A stretch of 64,000 nucleotides of DNA from assembly GCF_001586255.1 (NCBI RefSeq), contig NZ_CP014544.1, forward strand, positions 3,007,501 to 3,071,500. Reading direction: 5' to 3'. The notes beneath the pieces are model-generated. The model made no database searches. It worked only from the letters and a program-made list of their open reading frames with translations, and had not been told where the DNA came from. Made by a program: the position numbers and the translations under genes. The DNA comes from Zhongshania aliphaticivorans (GTDB lineage Bacteria; Pseudomonadota; Gammaproteobacteria; Pseudomonadales; Spongiibacteraceae). Positions 18,575 to 27,975 of this stretch are shown here, piece after piece. Within the stretch, counting starts at the first letter, position 1. Every line of letters begins with the position of its first letter.

Positions 18575-19792
18575 ATGAGCAACAACAGTATTCGTACACC
18601 AATCGCCGAGCGCCTAATCGCGGCCATCGCGCTTGCATTTATTTCACCACTACTACTGGCACACATCGCCAGCCAGCTGTGGGCAAAAAGACCGGTGTTT
18701 TATGTTCACCAGTTCCGCACAACTCAAAATAGGATTGTGGTAGCAAAAACTCTGCGCCAACGTGCAACCATGAGCCGCATGCCGCTGCTGTGGAATGTTA
18801 TTCGCGGCGATATACGCCTCGTTGGCAATCGTTTACTGCGTATTCAAGACAGTATTTCTGCTAACCAAGAGCAATCGCATTTCTCAGCGATGCCAGGTCT
18901 ATTTTCACTATTTGAATTACGTCGCATCTCTGGCTTAGAGTTTATTGACGAAACAGCCTGTAACACTGAGTTCGCACAAGACGGCGGCGCAAAGCAGCGC
19001 ATCGCGATTGTGCTTAAATCTTTGCTAGCAGGTATGCTTTACAACAACACCAAAGAATTGCAAGACACCCCCACATTTAAGGTATTTGGTGTTGAAATTC
19101 ACAATGTAACCATGAATGAAGCGCTGGCCAGTATTGCCGAAACAATCACCAAACGCGCTAAGAAAACCGTATTCTTTGCTAACGCCCACACGCTAAACTT
19201 AAGTTACGACAATCCCGACTTCCGCAAATTGCTGAATAAGGTAGATTACCTGCTTCCCGACGGCAGTGGCATCGAAGTCGCATGTCGCCATGCAGGCATC
19301 CGCCGCAAAGGCAATATTAACGGGACCGATATGCTACCCCTGCTGTGCGAGCAACTCGCAGCAAACGGTAAAAGCATCTATATGCTCGGTGGCGAAGAAG
19401 GCATTGCTAAATCAGCCATGGCCAATATGAAAAAACGCTTCCCGACACTACGCATTGCCGGCACTCACAACGGTTTTTTCGACAAGAGGAACTGCGCTGA
19501 CGTGATTGGCGAAATCAACCACAGCCAGGCTGATATTGTATTGGTCGGCATGGGCCAGCCCCTGCAGGAACAATGGGTCGCCGAGTACCGCGATCAATTG
19601 GAAGCACCTGTAGTAATGGCCGTTGGCGGCCTGTTCGACTTCTACGCAGAGAAAGTATCGCGGGCGCCCTTATGGCTGCGGGAACTCGGCATGGAGTGGA
19701 CTTGGCGCCTAATTCAAGAACCAGGCCGGATGTGGAAACGCTACATCATAGGCAACCCACTCTTTTTATTAAGAATGCGTCGCGCAGCCTAA
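18575..19792 (+). CDS. WecG/TagA/CpsF-type glycosyltransferase with degenerate N-terminal sugar-transferase segment
   Basis: A 405-residue fusion. Residues about 165-400 are a complete GT26 enzyme (VFGVEIHNVTMNEAL; DGSGIEV; GGEEGIAKSAM; GMGQPLQEQW; AVGGLFDFYAEKVSRAP), which adds the second sugar (often an N-acetylhexosaminuronic acid or ManNAc) to a lipid-linked primer. Residues 1-110 resemble the initiating sugar phosphotransferase (RPVFYVHQF; LLWNVIRGDIRLVGNR) but the DELPQL catalytic region has become SRMPLL and the KFRSM motif is gone, so that part is unlikely to be active. CAGGGAG precedes the ATG. First gene of the polysaccharide locus, with its own sigma-54 promoter. Confidence 0.82.
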   Translation: MSNNSIRTPIAERLIAAIALAFISPLLLAHIASQLWAKRPVFYVHQFRTTQNRIVVAKTLRQRATMSRMPLLWNVIRGDIRLVGNRLLRIQDSISANQEQSHFSAMPGLFSLFELRRISGLEFIDETACNTEFAQDGGAKQRIAIVLKSLLAGMLYNNTKELQDTPTFKVFGVEIHNVTMNEALASIAETITKRAKKTVFFANAHTLNLSYDNPDFRKLLNKVDYLLPDGSGIEVACRHAGIRRKGNINGTDMLPLLCEQLAANGKSIYMLGGEEGIAKSAMANMKKRFPTLRIAGTHNGFFDKRNCADVIGEINHSQADIVLVGMGQPLQEQWVAEYRDQLEAPVVMAVGGLFDFYAEKVSRAPLWLRELGMEWTWRLIQEPGRMWKRYIIGNPLFLLRMRRAA

Positions 19793-19812
19793 AAACCCCC
19801 GCCAAACTTGCA

Positions 19813-19829
19813 AGCCCCGCACAGGGGCT
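19813..19829 (+). terminator. Weak hairpin after the WecG-fusion gene
   Basis: AGCCCC-GCACA-GGGGCT, 21 bp beyond the stop. Short stem and no T-tract. Confidence 0.3.
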
Positions 19830-19907
19830 ATACTTAATCCCAAACGACCATAAGACATAGCGTGTATAGTTGTCGGAGCAAACGACTAGAGCCTCGATCA
19901 AAATGAT

Positions 19908-19920
19908 TTGCAATTTGCAA
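19908..19920. promoter_or_regulatory. LuxO-type box 1 upstream of the wza-like operon
   Basis: TTGCAATTTGCAA, exact match, centre about 110 bp upstream of the -24 GG. One of two boxes 28 bp apart. Confidence 0.7.
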
Positions 19921-19935
19921 TTAACACAACTCCAA

Positions 19936-19948
19936 TTGCAATTTGCAA
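19936..19948. promoter_or_regulatory. LuxO-type box 2 upstream of the wza-like operon
   Basis: TTGCAATTTGCAA, exact match, centre about 82 bp upstream of the -24 GG. A tandem pair of exact sites marks this as the strongest activator region of the rightward genes. Confidence 0.7.
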
Positions 19949-20022
19949 ATAACGGCCTTTTCCGGCAAGACCTTAACGACGCCAAGCTACTGATTACTAA
20001 AACAAATAAATCCAAACATGGT

Positions 20023-20039
20023 TGGCACGAGTCCTGCTA
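20023..20039 (+). promoter_or_regulatory. Sigma-54 promoter of the wza-like operon
   Basis: TGGCAC-N5-CTGCTA with correct spacing, about 53 bp before the first ATG of the export gene. Confidence 0.75.
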
Positions 20040-20091
20040 TACCAGGGGTATAAGCACTTAAAACCCTTAAGTAATGAAGTAAACCAACGGA

Positions 20092-21366
20092 ATGAACGCA
20101 ATGAACATCACAGCAGTTTGCAAATTGACACCGCGCCATATTTGGCCCGTTCTTTTTCTAAGCCTTACTGTTGGTTGTGCAGGACATTCATCAAGCCGTG
20201 TCCAAGACCTTCGCCATGATGAAGCTAAACTACAAACCGAAGCAAAGGTTGACCAAGAGTTCAGCCGCTTGTACACCGATCGTTGCACTGATGACGCAAC
20301 CCACTTTGCCGGTGACAATAGCAATTACTCGGTAACTGAACCATTGCCCACCGCCTTTCGCAATCCTGGCACTCCGCGCAGTAATGAGAGTCGCAGCAGC
20401 CGCCTGCTGCCTTTGTCGCCTGGTGACAAGATCGAAATCTTAATTCATGAGGGCGAGGAGTTTAGCGGTGAATATATTGTCAATTACGATGGCAATATTG
20501 AACTGCCTTATTTATCACCTGTTAAAGTTATAGGCTTGGATACCGAAGAAGTCGAAGCTCGTCTGAGCTTGCTGCTGGTCCAGGAACGAATATTTCTTGC
20601 CCACACGCTGCGGATCAGCGTTCGGCCCCTCCAGTGGGCGCCGGTAATGGTCTCGGTTTCTGGCGCAGTATATGAACCAGGCCGTCAACTCATCAATGAC
20701 TTAATTCCCCAGCAAACCCATGAAGACAAGGGCGTTATTACTGGAGACTATCCGACTAAACGTTATCTTAGCGAGGCGCTGCGTAGCGCTTCTGGCGTGC
20801 GACCAGACGCGCGCGTAGATAAAATCATCTTAATTCGTGACGGCTGGCAGCAAGAGATCAATTTAGCAGGGATATTTTCAGGGCATAGTTCCGTGGATGT
20901 TCCACTCATCGCCGGCGATCAAATTATTGTGCCGAGCACCGGTTGCTTGCAGCGCGCATTGATAAGACCAACGCAAATAACGCCCAAGGGAATTCGCGTA
21001 TTTATCTCTAACCTTACCGAAACTGCACGTAATAACTCCCAGGCCGCCGTTGGCAACTATTCCAGCAGTATGCCCTATGGCTCTAGGCTTTTTCAGGCCG
21101 TAGTCTCTGGCAACTGTACTGGCGGTACGCGAATGACCAATTCATCACGCTATGTCGTCTTAGTCGGACAAAATCCCTTAACAGGTAAAAGTGAAGTGAT
21201 AGAACGCAATATTGAAGAAATACTGCGTAACCCAGATGTCGAGGCCCTCAACCCTTATTTGCTGCCCAATGACACAATAAGCTGCTACGACTCGACCTTA
21301 ACCAATGTCCGCGATATTGCCAAAGCGATATCCGACATTGTTTCCCCCTTCAAACTATTGCGCTAA
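20092..21366 (+). CDS. Polysaccharide export outer-membrane lipoprotein (Wza/OPX family)
   Basis: A 424-residue OPX protein. Lipoprotein signal ending LTVGC with lipidated C29 if the first ATG is used (a second ATG at 20101 is equally possible). The polysaccharide-export domain begins at LSPGDKIEILIHEG and EYIVNYDGNIELPYL, followed by SLBB-type repeats (VSVSGAVYEPG; GDQIIVPSTGC). It would form the outer-membrane exit channel for the polymer. First gene of a tightly packed operon of chain-length regulator, polymerase, pyruvyl transferase and GT2. Confidence 0.85.
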   Translation: MNAMNITAVCKLTPRHIWPVLFLSLTVGCAGHSSSRVQDLRHDEAKLQTEAKVDQEFSRLYTDRCTDDATHFAGDNSNYSVTEPLPTAFRNPGTPRSNESRSSRLLPLSPGDKIEILIHEGEEFSGEYIVNYDGNIELPYLSPVKVIGLDTEEVEARLSLLLVQERIFLAHTLRISVRPLQWAPVMVSVSGAVYEPGRQLINDLIPQQTHEDKGVITGDYPTKRYLSEALRSASGVRPDARVDKIILIRDGWQQEINLAGIFSGHSSVDVPLIAGDQIIVPSTGCLQRALIRPTQITPKGIRVFISNLTETARNNSQAAVGNYSSSMPYGSRLFQAVVSGNCTGGTRMTNSSRYVVLVGQNPLTGKSEVIERNIEEILRNPDVEALNPYLLPNDTISCYDSTLTNVRDIAKAISDIVSPFKLLR

Positions 21367-21379
21367 AGAGGGCATTATT

Positions 21380-22786
21380 ATGAGCGCAACAATTGCAGCA
21401 AACCGTGAACTTCAGCCTTTCTCTGATCAAAGTAATAAACCGCGATGGACCCGTTATATTATTGTAGGCGCTATCGCATTTTTCGCCATCTGGGGCTTGG
21501 TTACGCTTTATATGTTGTCACCACCGAAATACGTCAGCAAATTCGCTTTTGTCCTACCCGGCAAAACCGGCAGCTCCAAAGTTAATCTTGAGAATATTGG
21601 CGAAGCGAGCAGCAGCAGTAGCTCGCCCTTTGCGACGCGCGGCATAAACCCACGGGTAAATTATAAGGAAATGCTACTTAGCGACACCGTTATCGGCACG
21701 GCTGCGCGTGAGCTTGGAATTGAGTATGCTGATTTTGGCAAGCCCCAAGTTAAGCTCGTCGATGAAACCGCGATAATTCAAGTTTCTACCAAGGCGGGCA
21801 GCCCAGAAGATGCGCAAAAGCGCTCTAGCGCTCTAGCTGACGCGTTCAACCAAAGAATTAAAGCCCTTCGCGAGGATGAGCTCAAAGCCCGTGAAGATGG
21901 TATTAGTCAGGCACTTTCTATTTACCGGACTCGACTCAAAGAAGCGCAGCTCGCCCTCATTTTGCATAAACAAACCTCTGAATATGTATCCGGGCGTCAA
22001 TACGAAGAGCTTAGTTTACGACTAGAGCGTTTAAAAGAAACACGCGTAAACAGTTTAGCAAGTCGCGACGAGGTCAGCGGCTACGTTGATCAATTATCCC
22101 GCAGCATGGGTATTACCCCGCAGCTCGCCGCCAGTGCGTTTATTCTGAACGCAGACCAACAGTTTCGGGAGCACTTAAACAATTACCAAAGCGCTACTGC
22201 AACCTTGGCGGTATATCGTTCGAAATGGGGGGAATTTCACCCGGCCGTTGTAAAAGAAGACGCGAAGCAAGATGCCACCCTTGATGCCCTGCAAGATCGC
22301 AGTTTTGTATTGGTTGGCCACAAAGACATGAATACCATTAAGCTAATCAGTCTCAGTGAGGCCAATCAAAACGGCGCCTTATTTCAGGATATGCTAGTTT
22401 CCTTTGCTAAAATCGAAGGGCAAATTAGTAAAATTAGGCAGTTAGATGAAGCCATTATCCACCACAGCAATAACTTGAAAAAATTTGCTGAAGAAGCGGC
22501 GACATTGGATGAACTAGAACGTAACTACCAAGTCGCTGAAGCTGTGTACACTTCCGCAGTCACTCAGATCGACACCAGCAAAACCGATATTTTTGGCTCT
22601 TACCCTTTGGTTCAGCTACTTGCGTCTCCTTCGCTGCCGATCAAACCCGCCTCGCCAAATAAAATACTGGCAATTATTGGCGGCATCATGGGCAGCGGTA
22701 TGACCTTATTCGGACTGTTTTTGTTATGGAAGCGCAAACAATTAATCCAAACAATATTATCGAAAAGTGGATTTGGTACGCTTTAA
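21380..22786 (+). CDS. Wzz/GumC-like polysaccharide co-polymerase without kinase domain
   Basis: 468 residues from the ATG at 21380, chosen because AAAGAGGGC precedes it; an upstream in-frame start would overlap the export gene. Membrane helices at about residues 28-50 and 437-458 flank a long periplasmic helical domain with coiled-coil character (about 170-250 and 340-410). No Walker motifs or tyrosine tail follow, so this is the PCP type that needs a separate kinase or none. It sets chain length and links inner-membrane assembly with the OPX channel. It overlaps the next gene by 61 bp. Confidence 0.82.
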   Translation: MSATIAANRELQPFSDQSNKPRWTRYIIVGAIAFFAIWGLVTLYMLSPPKYVSKFAFVLPGKTGSSKVNLENIGEASSSSSSPFATRGINPRVNYKEMLLSDTVIGTAARELGIEYADFGKPQVKLVDETAIIQVSTKAGSPEDAQKRSSALADAFNQRIKALREDELKAREDGISQALSIYRTRLKEAQLALILHKQTSEYVSGRQYEELSLRLERLKETRVNSLASRDEVSGYVDQLSRSMGITPQLAASAFILNADQQFREHLNNYQSATATLAVYRSKWGEFHPAVVKEDAKQDATLDALQDRSFVLVGHKDMNTIKLISLSEANQNGALFQDMLVSFAKIEGQISKIRQLDEAIIHHSNNLKKFAEEAATLDELERNYQVAEAVYTSAVTQIDTSKTDIFGSYPLVQLLASPSLPIKPASPNKILAIIGGIMGSGMTLFGLFLLWKRKQLIQTILSKSGFGTL

Positions 22787-24015
22787 TCCTCACCTACCCT
22801 TTCTACGTACTCGGTGCGGTGTATATCATCGCCCCAGTCTTAGGATGGCTGCTAATGGGGTATTGGGCTTATAATTTATGGCTCCCCAAGCAAATGCGGG
22901 CCAAAAGTATCCAGGTAGAGCCCCACCCATTAGTGATGCTTTGGCTGCTGGGCATGTTTGTGATGGAAATTGCCTTGGTGTTTGGCCATCTTGATTTTTA
23001 TCTTGGTATCCCCGCCATCATCAAATCGAGTATTGGTTGGGCCAAGGGTTGGGCTTTATTGGCGATTTTTATTATGATTGGCGCAACCTTGCCTATTCGC
23101 CCTGAAATTATCTATAGGGCATGCTGTATCATCGGCCTGCACACCCTAATACTTATTCCGCTATTTGTCTTAGCGGCATATACCCCAATTCCAGGCACAA
23201 TTTATATCTCGCCACTCAAGGTAATCGGTGGGCCCGGTCCAGAATTCTTTGAGTTCCAGTTGTACGGGATCAACCCTGAGTCACTAGGCCCGCGCTGGCG
23301 TTTTTTCACACCGTGGGCACCTGCGGCAGGTTTAGTTGCTAACTTTTACTTTATATTTGCTCTGCATGAAAAAAATGTGCGCTGGCGCTGGATCGGCATT
23401 ACCGCCAGTGTTGCCATGTGCCTGATGTGTCAGTCGCGGGCCGGCTTAGTGGCCATGCTATTTGTCTCTCCGGCAGTGTTTTTTATCTCTAGGCTAAAGT
23501 CCCCAGCACTGTGGATTTCTGGCGGTGTTGGCATTTCCGCAATGGCGGTATTGGCAACGGAGTTAATGGCCTTTGTCGAATCCTCGGTAGATGAATTCAA
23601 AGGCGCTAGGGCAGGCTCGAGTCGGGTGCGAGCAGCGCTGGGGCGCATTGCAATTCAACGCTGGGAAGACGAAGCGCCAATATGGGGCCATGGTGTGGTC
23701 GAACGCGGCCCCCACCTCGTTGAATATATGCCCATTGGTTCCCACCACAGCTGGTATGGACTATTGTTTGTAAAAGGCGTTGTCGGATTTATTGCCTTAG
23801 CGATTCCTATGGCATGTACTTTTATATTATTAATTGCACGGGCCCAGAGCTGCAAAACGGCGCAGGCAGCGCTGTCCTGTACATTTATTATTTTTATGTT
23901 TAGTTTTGGTGAAAATCTCGAAATTCTCGCCTATCTTTTTTGGCCGGCACTTGTTTTGATTGGCATTGCATTTCGATCTGACACAATTGAGAAATCATTT
24001 CATGGAAAAATTTGA
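22726..24015 (+). CDS. O-antigen ligase/polymerase-like membrane protein (Wzy_C type)
   Basis: A 429-residue polytopic protein with about ten hydrophobic segments. The region MCQSRAGLVAMLFVSP followed by a large loop and GSHHSWYGLLFVKGVVGFIAL is typical of Wzy/WaaL-type O-antigen polymerase-ligases. Probably polymerises the repeat units made by this locus. The start overlaps the chain-length gene by 61 bp without a clear ribosome-binding site, so coupling or a later start is possible; the N-terminal hydrophobic segment begins soon after this ATG. Confidence 0.75.
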   Translation: MEAQTINPNNIIEKWIWYALILTYPFYVLGAVYIIAPVLGWLLMGYWAYNLWLPKQMRAKSIQVEPHPLVMLWLLGMFVMEIALVFGHLDFYLGIPAIIKSSIGWAKGWALLAIFIMIGATLPIRPEIIYRACCIIGLHTLILIPLFVLAAYTPIPGTIYISPLKVIGGPGPEFFEFQLYGINPESLGPRWRFFTPWAPAAGLVANFYFIFALHEKNVRWRWIGITASVAMCLMCQSRAGLVAMLFVSPAVFFISRLKSPALWISGGVGISAMAVLATELMAFVESSVDEFKGARAGSSRVRAALGRIAIQRWEDEAPIWGHGVVERGPHLVEYMPIGSHHSWYGLLFVKGVVGFIALAIPMACTFILLIARAQSCKTAQAALSCTFIIFMFSFGENLEILAYLFWPALVLIGIAFRSDTIEKSFHGKI

Positions 24016-25099
24016 CGCCCTGCTAGTCGGTTTCTACGGTATGCGCAATACCGGTGACGATATGTTGATGGCCGCCGCTGCCGCTGGTGCCAGGCAAAAG
24101 TTTAAGGCCGAACGCATCTCGGTGACCGCAGCCAAAGACAGTGAGGCACCATTACGGCTAGGCTTAATCAATACCCAAAGTCGCCAGCAGCGATTTAAAG
24201 GACAAGACCGATTACTCAAATACTGGGCGGCAAAACGCAGCAAACATATTATTATTGGCGGCGGCTCGGTGTTACACACCGCCAAAGATATTCACCAAAA
24301 GCGCCAGTATTTAAGCTTAGCGCAATCCACGCAGCATATTGCAGCAGGCGTTGGCATAGGCCCCTTTGCAGACAACAAGGCGGAGCAAGCTTGTGCGCAA
24401 TTCCTCAATGCCTGCAGCTTCACCGGCCTACGGGATCGCGACAGCTACGACATCGCCCGCAGCATTGCTCCCAATGCCAATGTCGCCTTAACATTTGATT
24501 TGGCACCGGGCATGCGTTACGAACCAGAATTTATCTCGTCACTCGCAGAACAACGTGAACCAGCGATCGGCATCGCCTTATGTCCAGTTGAACGCTTTGC
24601 CGGCCGAGAAGATCTAGAACTCGCCAGACTAAAATCCATAGCGACAGGCCTGCGGACGTTCTGTGCAGATCAGCCTCACGAAATTCGCTTAATTGATTTT
24701 AACGGCCACCCCCAACTCGGCGACCACAGCGTTCACGAGCAATTAAAAGTCATGCTCGGCGACTTACCCTGCAAAATCATCGATTATCAGGCAAATCCCT
24801 ATACTGCCATCCATGAAATTAGCAAACTAAGCGGCATCGTGGCAATGCGCTTACATGCGGCGATATTTGCGTATTTAAGCGACACTCCCTGTCTCGCGCT
24901 TAACTATCACCCTAAATGCCACAACTGGTGCAGGGATATTGGCCAAGCCTCAGAATTCGCCAGTGATAGCGGTCAAATAGATCCTGAATGGCTTTACCAG
25001 CGTTTATTGGACATTAGTGGCAAACATTATATTCCCCCAACACTCGAAGTTGCAGAAGCCTGCCGCAAAGCGCAACTGAACTGGAATCACCCCTTATGA
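24002..25099 (+). CDS. Polysaccharide pyruvyl transferase family protein
   Basis: 365 residues from the ATG at 24002. Family motifs: GFYGMRNTGDDMLMAAA near the start, IIGGGSVLHT at about residue 80, and a C-terminal SGIVAMRLHAAIFAYLSDTPCLALNYHPK. Members such as WcaK and CsaB transfer pyruvate from PEP to sugar hydroxyls, giving acidic ketals on exopolysaccharide. Overlaps the upstream polymerase gene by 14 bp and the downstream GT2 gene by 4 bp (ATGA). Confidence 0.85.
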   Translation: MEKFDALLVGFYGMRNTGDDMLMAAAAAGARQKFKAERISVTAAKDSEAPLRLGLINTQSRQQRFKGQDRLLKYWAAKRSKHIIIGGGSVLHTAKDIHQKRQYLSLAQSTQHIAAGVGIGPFADNKAEQACAQFLNACSFTGLRDRDSYDIARSIAPNANVALTFDLAPGMRYEPEFISSLAEQREPAIGIALCPVERFAGREDLELARLKSIATGLRTFCADQPHEIRLIDFNGHPQLGDHSVHEQLKVMLGDLPCKIIDYQANPYTAIHEISKLSGIVAMRLHAAIFAYLSDTPCLALNYHPKCHNWCRDIGQASEFASDSGQIDPEWLYQRLLDISGKHYIPPTLEVAEACRKAQLNWNHPL

Positions 25100-26001
25100 G
25101 TAAGTGTCAATTTTCCGTTATCATTCCCCTATACAATAAAGCGGCGCATATCGTAGACACACTCTATTCAGTAATACAGCAGCATGTATCGGATTTTGAA
25201 ATAATCGTAGTGGATGATGGATCAAAAGACGATGGCGCGAGTCTCGTCGAAGAAATGCACAAGCAGGAGCCACGAATTCACTTAATTAAACAAACCAATG
25301 GCGGGGTATCCAAAGCACGAAACACGGGAATCGCTCACGCCAGAGGTGAATACCTGTGTTTCCTTGATGGTGATGACCTTTGGGAACGCGACTTCTTAAG
25401 CGAAATATCTGAGCTTATAGAGCGCTTTCCATCTGTCGGTGCCTACTCTACCGCCTACTCACATCGCTTTAAAAGCGGACGAGATACGCCTGTTCTGCCG
25501 AATTTTCCAAATCAACTAAAAAACCACGAGCAGTTTGAATACGATTTTTTTGCGGTTGCCAGTCGCGGTGAAGTGCCGATCATGCCCTCTAGCTGCTGTA
25601 TTCCCAAAGCGGTATTAGATGAAGTCGGGGGATTTCCTGAAGGAGAACCCATTGGCGAAGATCAAGACCTGTGGATACGCATCGCCTATCAATGGCAAAT
25701 GGCGTATTCGCGCACTATATGTACTTATTATTTGCAGGAATCGGAAAACCGTGCCTGCATTAACAATGTGCCCGATGAAGAATGCCCATTTAGTCGTCGC
25801 CTCCTTGCGTATGCTGAGATGACCCAAGACAGCCGCCGCAAGGATATGATTAGAGTCACGGCCAATCATCTACTGCATCTCGCGCAGTTAAATATTCTGG
25901 CGGGGAAAAAAGTAGAGGGCAAGCGCTTACTGCGAGATACCAGAACGTTTATGTTGCCAAAACGCCGTTTGAAATGGGAGTTAAAACTGCTTTTTTCCTG
26001 A
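25096..26001 (+). CDS. Family 2 glycosyltransferase
   Basis: A 301-residue GT-A enzyme. The nucleotide-binding start FSVIIPLYNKAAHI, the VVDDGSKDDG motif and the metal-binding FLDGDD are intact, so it should be active. Conserved GVSKARNTGIAHARG and the C-terminal GEDQDLWIRIAYQ also fit family 2. Last gene of the wza operon, fused to the pyruvyl transferase by an ATGA overlap. Donor and acceptor cannot be predicted. Confidence 0.88.
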   Translation: MSKCQFSVIIPLYNKAAHIVDTLYSVIQQHVSDFEIIVVDDGSKDDGASLVEEMHKQEPRIHLIKQTNGGVSKARNTGIAHARGEYLCFLDGDDLWERDFLSEISELIERFPSVGAYSTAYSHRFKSGRDTPVLPNFPNQLKNHEQFEYDFFAVASRGEVPIMPSSCCIPKAVLDEVGGFPEGEPIGEDQDLWIRIAYQWQMAYSRTICTYYLQESENRACINNVPDEECPFSRRLLAYAEMTQDSRRKDMIRVTANHLLHLAQLNILAGKKVEGKRLLRDTRTFMLPKRRLKWELKLLFS

Positions 26002-26029
26002 ACACGAAAAGTGGACGGTAATTGGAAGC

Positions 26030-26671
26030 CTAGACTCCCAATTTAGCCATTTTCTGCTTGAGCACCTGTTCAACACTACGTTTGGCCATATCCCAGCAGA
26101 ATTGCAGCCAAAAACAAATGCCCAATGTTTTAAAGCCGTCTTCCAGCAATAAAACCACCACATCAGTGTCATCCATACTAACGTCAATCAGCACCGATAT
26201 TGTCCAACAGCTAACAGCCGGAATAGCGAATATAAAAGACTCACCAATAGCCTTGCGAAATAAAAATAACACCACAAACACCACGCCGCCGATAAGAAAT
26301 TGCGGGACAATTTCTGGCACATTTAATACAGATGGAAAAAAGCTATCGTGGAGCATATAGGCGTCATCGATCAATAGCATTGCAGTGCATCCACCTATCC
26401 AGAAAGACGCACTCGTCCGGCGGCGCCCCACTGCCAAAAATTTTCGCAAGCTTACTGAGAAAAAGGCTACCCCGCTCGCCATCGCCATGAGGATAAGACC
26501 GAAGGTCGAGAGACCGCCCGCAAACCACGCACGACTGCGGCTCAAACTAGGATCGTCGGTCAAATCGGCCAAGCTCAAGCCCGCCTCTCGACTGCCTAAC
26601 AAGACTAGCATTAAGCTCAATAACGTCACTATCAGCGATATGCTTAACTTGCCAAACGAAGGCACTACCAT
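26030..26671 (-). CDS. Hypothetical polytopic membrane protein
   Basis: 213 residues with about six hydrophobic segments (LIVTLLSLMLVLLG; FGLILMAMASGVAFF; FWIGGCTAMLLID; VPQFLIGGVVFVVLFLF; SFIFAIPAVSCWTISVLID; ICFWLQFCWDM). A conserved-looking DDAYMLHDSFFP and a DVSMDD motif lie between helices. I do not recognise the family. GAGGA precedes the ATG at 26671. It follows the GT2 gene by 40 bp and so probably belongs to that transcript, suggesting a role in surface polysaccharide or lipid-carrier chemistry, but this is only context. Convergent with the wza operon. Confidence 0.65.
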   Translation of the reverse strand: MVVPSFGKLSISLIVTLLSLMLVLLGSREAGLSLADLTDDPSLSRSRAWFAGGLSTFGLILMAMASGVAFFSVSLRKFLAVGRRRTSASFWIGGCTAMLLIDDAYMLHDSFFPSVLNVPEIVPQFLIGGVVFVVLFLFRKAIGESFIFAIPAVSCWTISVLIDVSMDDTDVVVLLLEDGFKTLGICFWLQFCWDMAKRSVEQVLKQKMAKLGV

Positions 26672-26711
26672 CAATTAATCCTCAGCTAAAACAGTCCCAG
26701 TGCTCATCGGA

Positions 26712-27752
26712 TCACGCAGCGATCGCCATCATCTTACGCTCTAATCGGTCGTATTGATTCATTGGTAATGTAGCCAAAAGTAAAGTACAGGCAGTGGTCA
26801 CTGCTGTTTTAGTAAACTCTTTCAACAAAATACGGCTGTCTGATTTATACGCCAAGGCTAGCAGCGTAGTCGCACTTTCCGAGTCCCGAGACTGCACTGC
26901 GCGACGGGCTAAGTAGCGATATTGATAAGCGCGTGCCAGCCCCTCCCACTTAGCGATAAATGCGGGGTCGATTTTGCGATTATTTTCAACCGAGCGCTCC
27001 CAAGACTCGAGCTGACGACGCCAGTTAGCAGACAAGCCTTCACCGTTTACACGGTACCAAGTCAACGCCTCGGAAAGACCAGCGAATTTCCACTTAGTTG
27101 ACAGCGCAATACGCAACCAGCACTCAACATCTTCGGACTGACGAAAGCTTTCATCGAAATACATTGAACCGTAATGCCCCATTTCCGGACGGATAAACTC
27201 GATATCATTCAGGGTTGCGCGACGGATAACTGGTGCCGAGCCATTGCCAACAGGGTTGCGGCAAAATATATCCTGAGCAGAAATATCTTCACACTTGGGA
27301 TGCTGACCGATACTCATATCCTGACCGTCGTCATCCATAAACTGAGACGCGCTGTAGCTGACGCCCACCTCTGGGTTTGCATTAAGATGCCCGACATGGA
27401 GCTCTAATTTGCGCGGATCCCAACGATCGTCGGAATCCAAGAACGCGACGTATTCGCCAACCGAGCGACACACGCCAGTATTCCGCGCGCCAGCGAGGCC
27501 GCGATTACGCTGCTGAACTAGCGTCACGCGCTCGTCGTCGCAGGCTTGAATAATTTCGGCGCAGTTATCAGGCGAACCGTCGTCGACACAAATCACTTCA
27601 AAATCGCGAAAGGTTTGTGCCAACACCGAATCCAGACATTCCTGCAAATAAGCGGCCGCATTATACATTGGAATCACCACGCTCACTTTAGGACGCTTAG
27701 TTACGAAAGTATTTTTGTTGCTTGATGTGTACTCAGTGTCAAAGAAGCTCAT
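26712..27752 (-). CDS. Family 2 glycosyltransferase
   Basis: 346 residues from the ATG at 27752, which has AAGGA upstream; the longer reading frame adds 27 residues with no support. Intact catalytic motifs: VSVVIPMYNAAAYL, ICVDDGSPDNC and FLDSDDRWD, plus GLAGARNTG. It resembles the GT2 at 28893-29939 along its length (HLNANPEVGVSYSAS against HLAANPGLGVSYSES), so the two are paralogs in a duplicated segment. It has its own sigma-54 element and box, and is followed by the membrane protein at 26030. Confidence 0.85.
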   Translation of the reverse strand: MSFFDTEYTSSNKNTFVTKRPKVSVVIPMYNAAAYLQECLDSVLAQTFRDFEVICVDDGSPDNCAEIIQACDDERVTLVQQRNRGLAGARNTGVCRSVGEYVAFLDSDDRWDPRKLELHVGHLNANPEVGVSYSASQFMDDDGQDMSIGQHPKCEDISAQDIFCRNPVGNGSAPVIRRATLNDIEFIRPEMGHYGSMYFDESFRQSEDVECWLRIALSTKWKFAGLSEALTWYRVNGEGLSANWRRQLESWERSVENNRKIDPAFIAKWEGLARAYQYRYLARRAVQSRDSESATTLLALAYKSDSRILLKEFTKTAVTTACTLLLATLPMNQYDRLERKMMAIAA

Positions 27753-27795
27753 TTTCAGTAATCCTTGTATGTTAGTCGGGTCTATACCATATTGT

Positions 27796-27812
27796 TTGCA
27801 AGCCCTATGCCA
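27796..27812 (-). promoter_or_regulatory. Sigma-54 promoter of the GT2 gene at 26712-27752
   Basis: Minus strand TGGCAT-N5-TTGCAA, correct spacing, about 44 bp before the ATG. Confidence 0.7.
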
Positions 27813-27894
27813 CCAACAATACATATATACCAAATTGATTATTAAAGACTTTTATTTAAAAAATCACTTGTAGCACTTCGCACCTAGCGTCTAC

Positions 27895-27907
27895 TCCCAT
27901 TTTGCGA
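27895..27907. promoter_or_regulatory. LuxO-type box, weak
   Basis: TCCCATTTTGCGA: only one half-site matches well (ATTTTGCGA as in the pilin cassettes), with GCAA six bases further on. Centre about 90 bp from the -24 GG, the same spacing as at stronger sites. Confidence 0.45.
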
Positions 27908-27975
27908 AGCAATTTAATTCTCGTGCTGCCACAGCTGCACTATTTTTCGGACCAGCCCGGCCCTCGGTGGCAATG

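Noticed and set aside
19870-20061. 63-codon frame upstream of the wza-like gene
   Set aside because: It runs through the two LuxO-type boxes and the sigma-54 promoter, so it is regulatory DNA.
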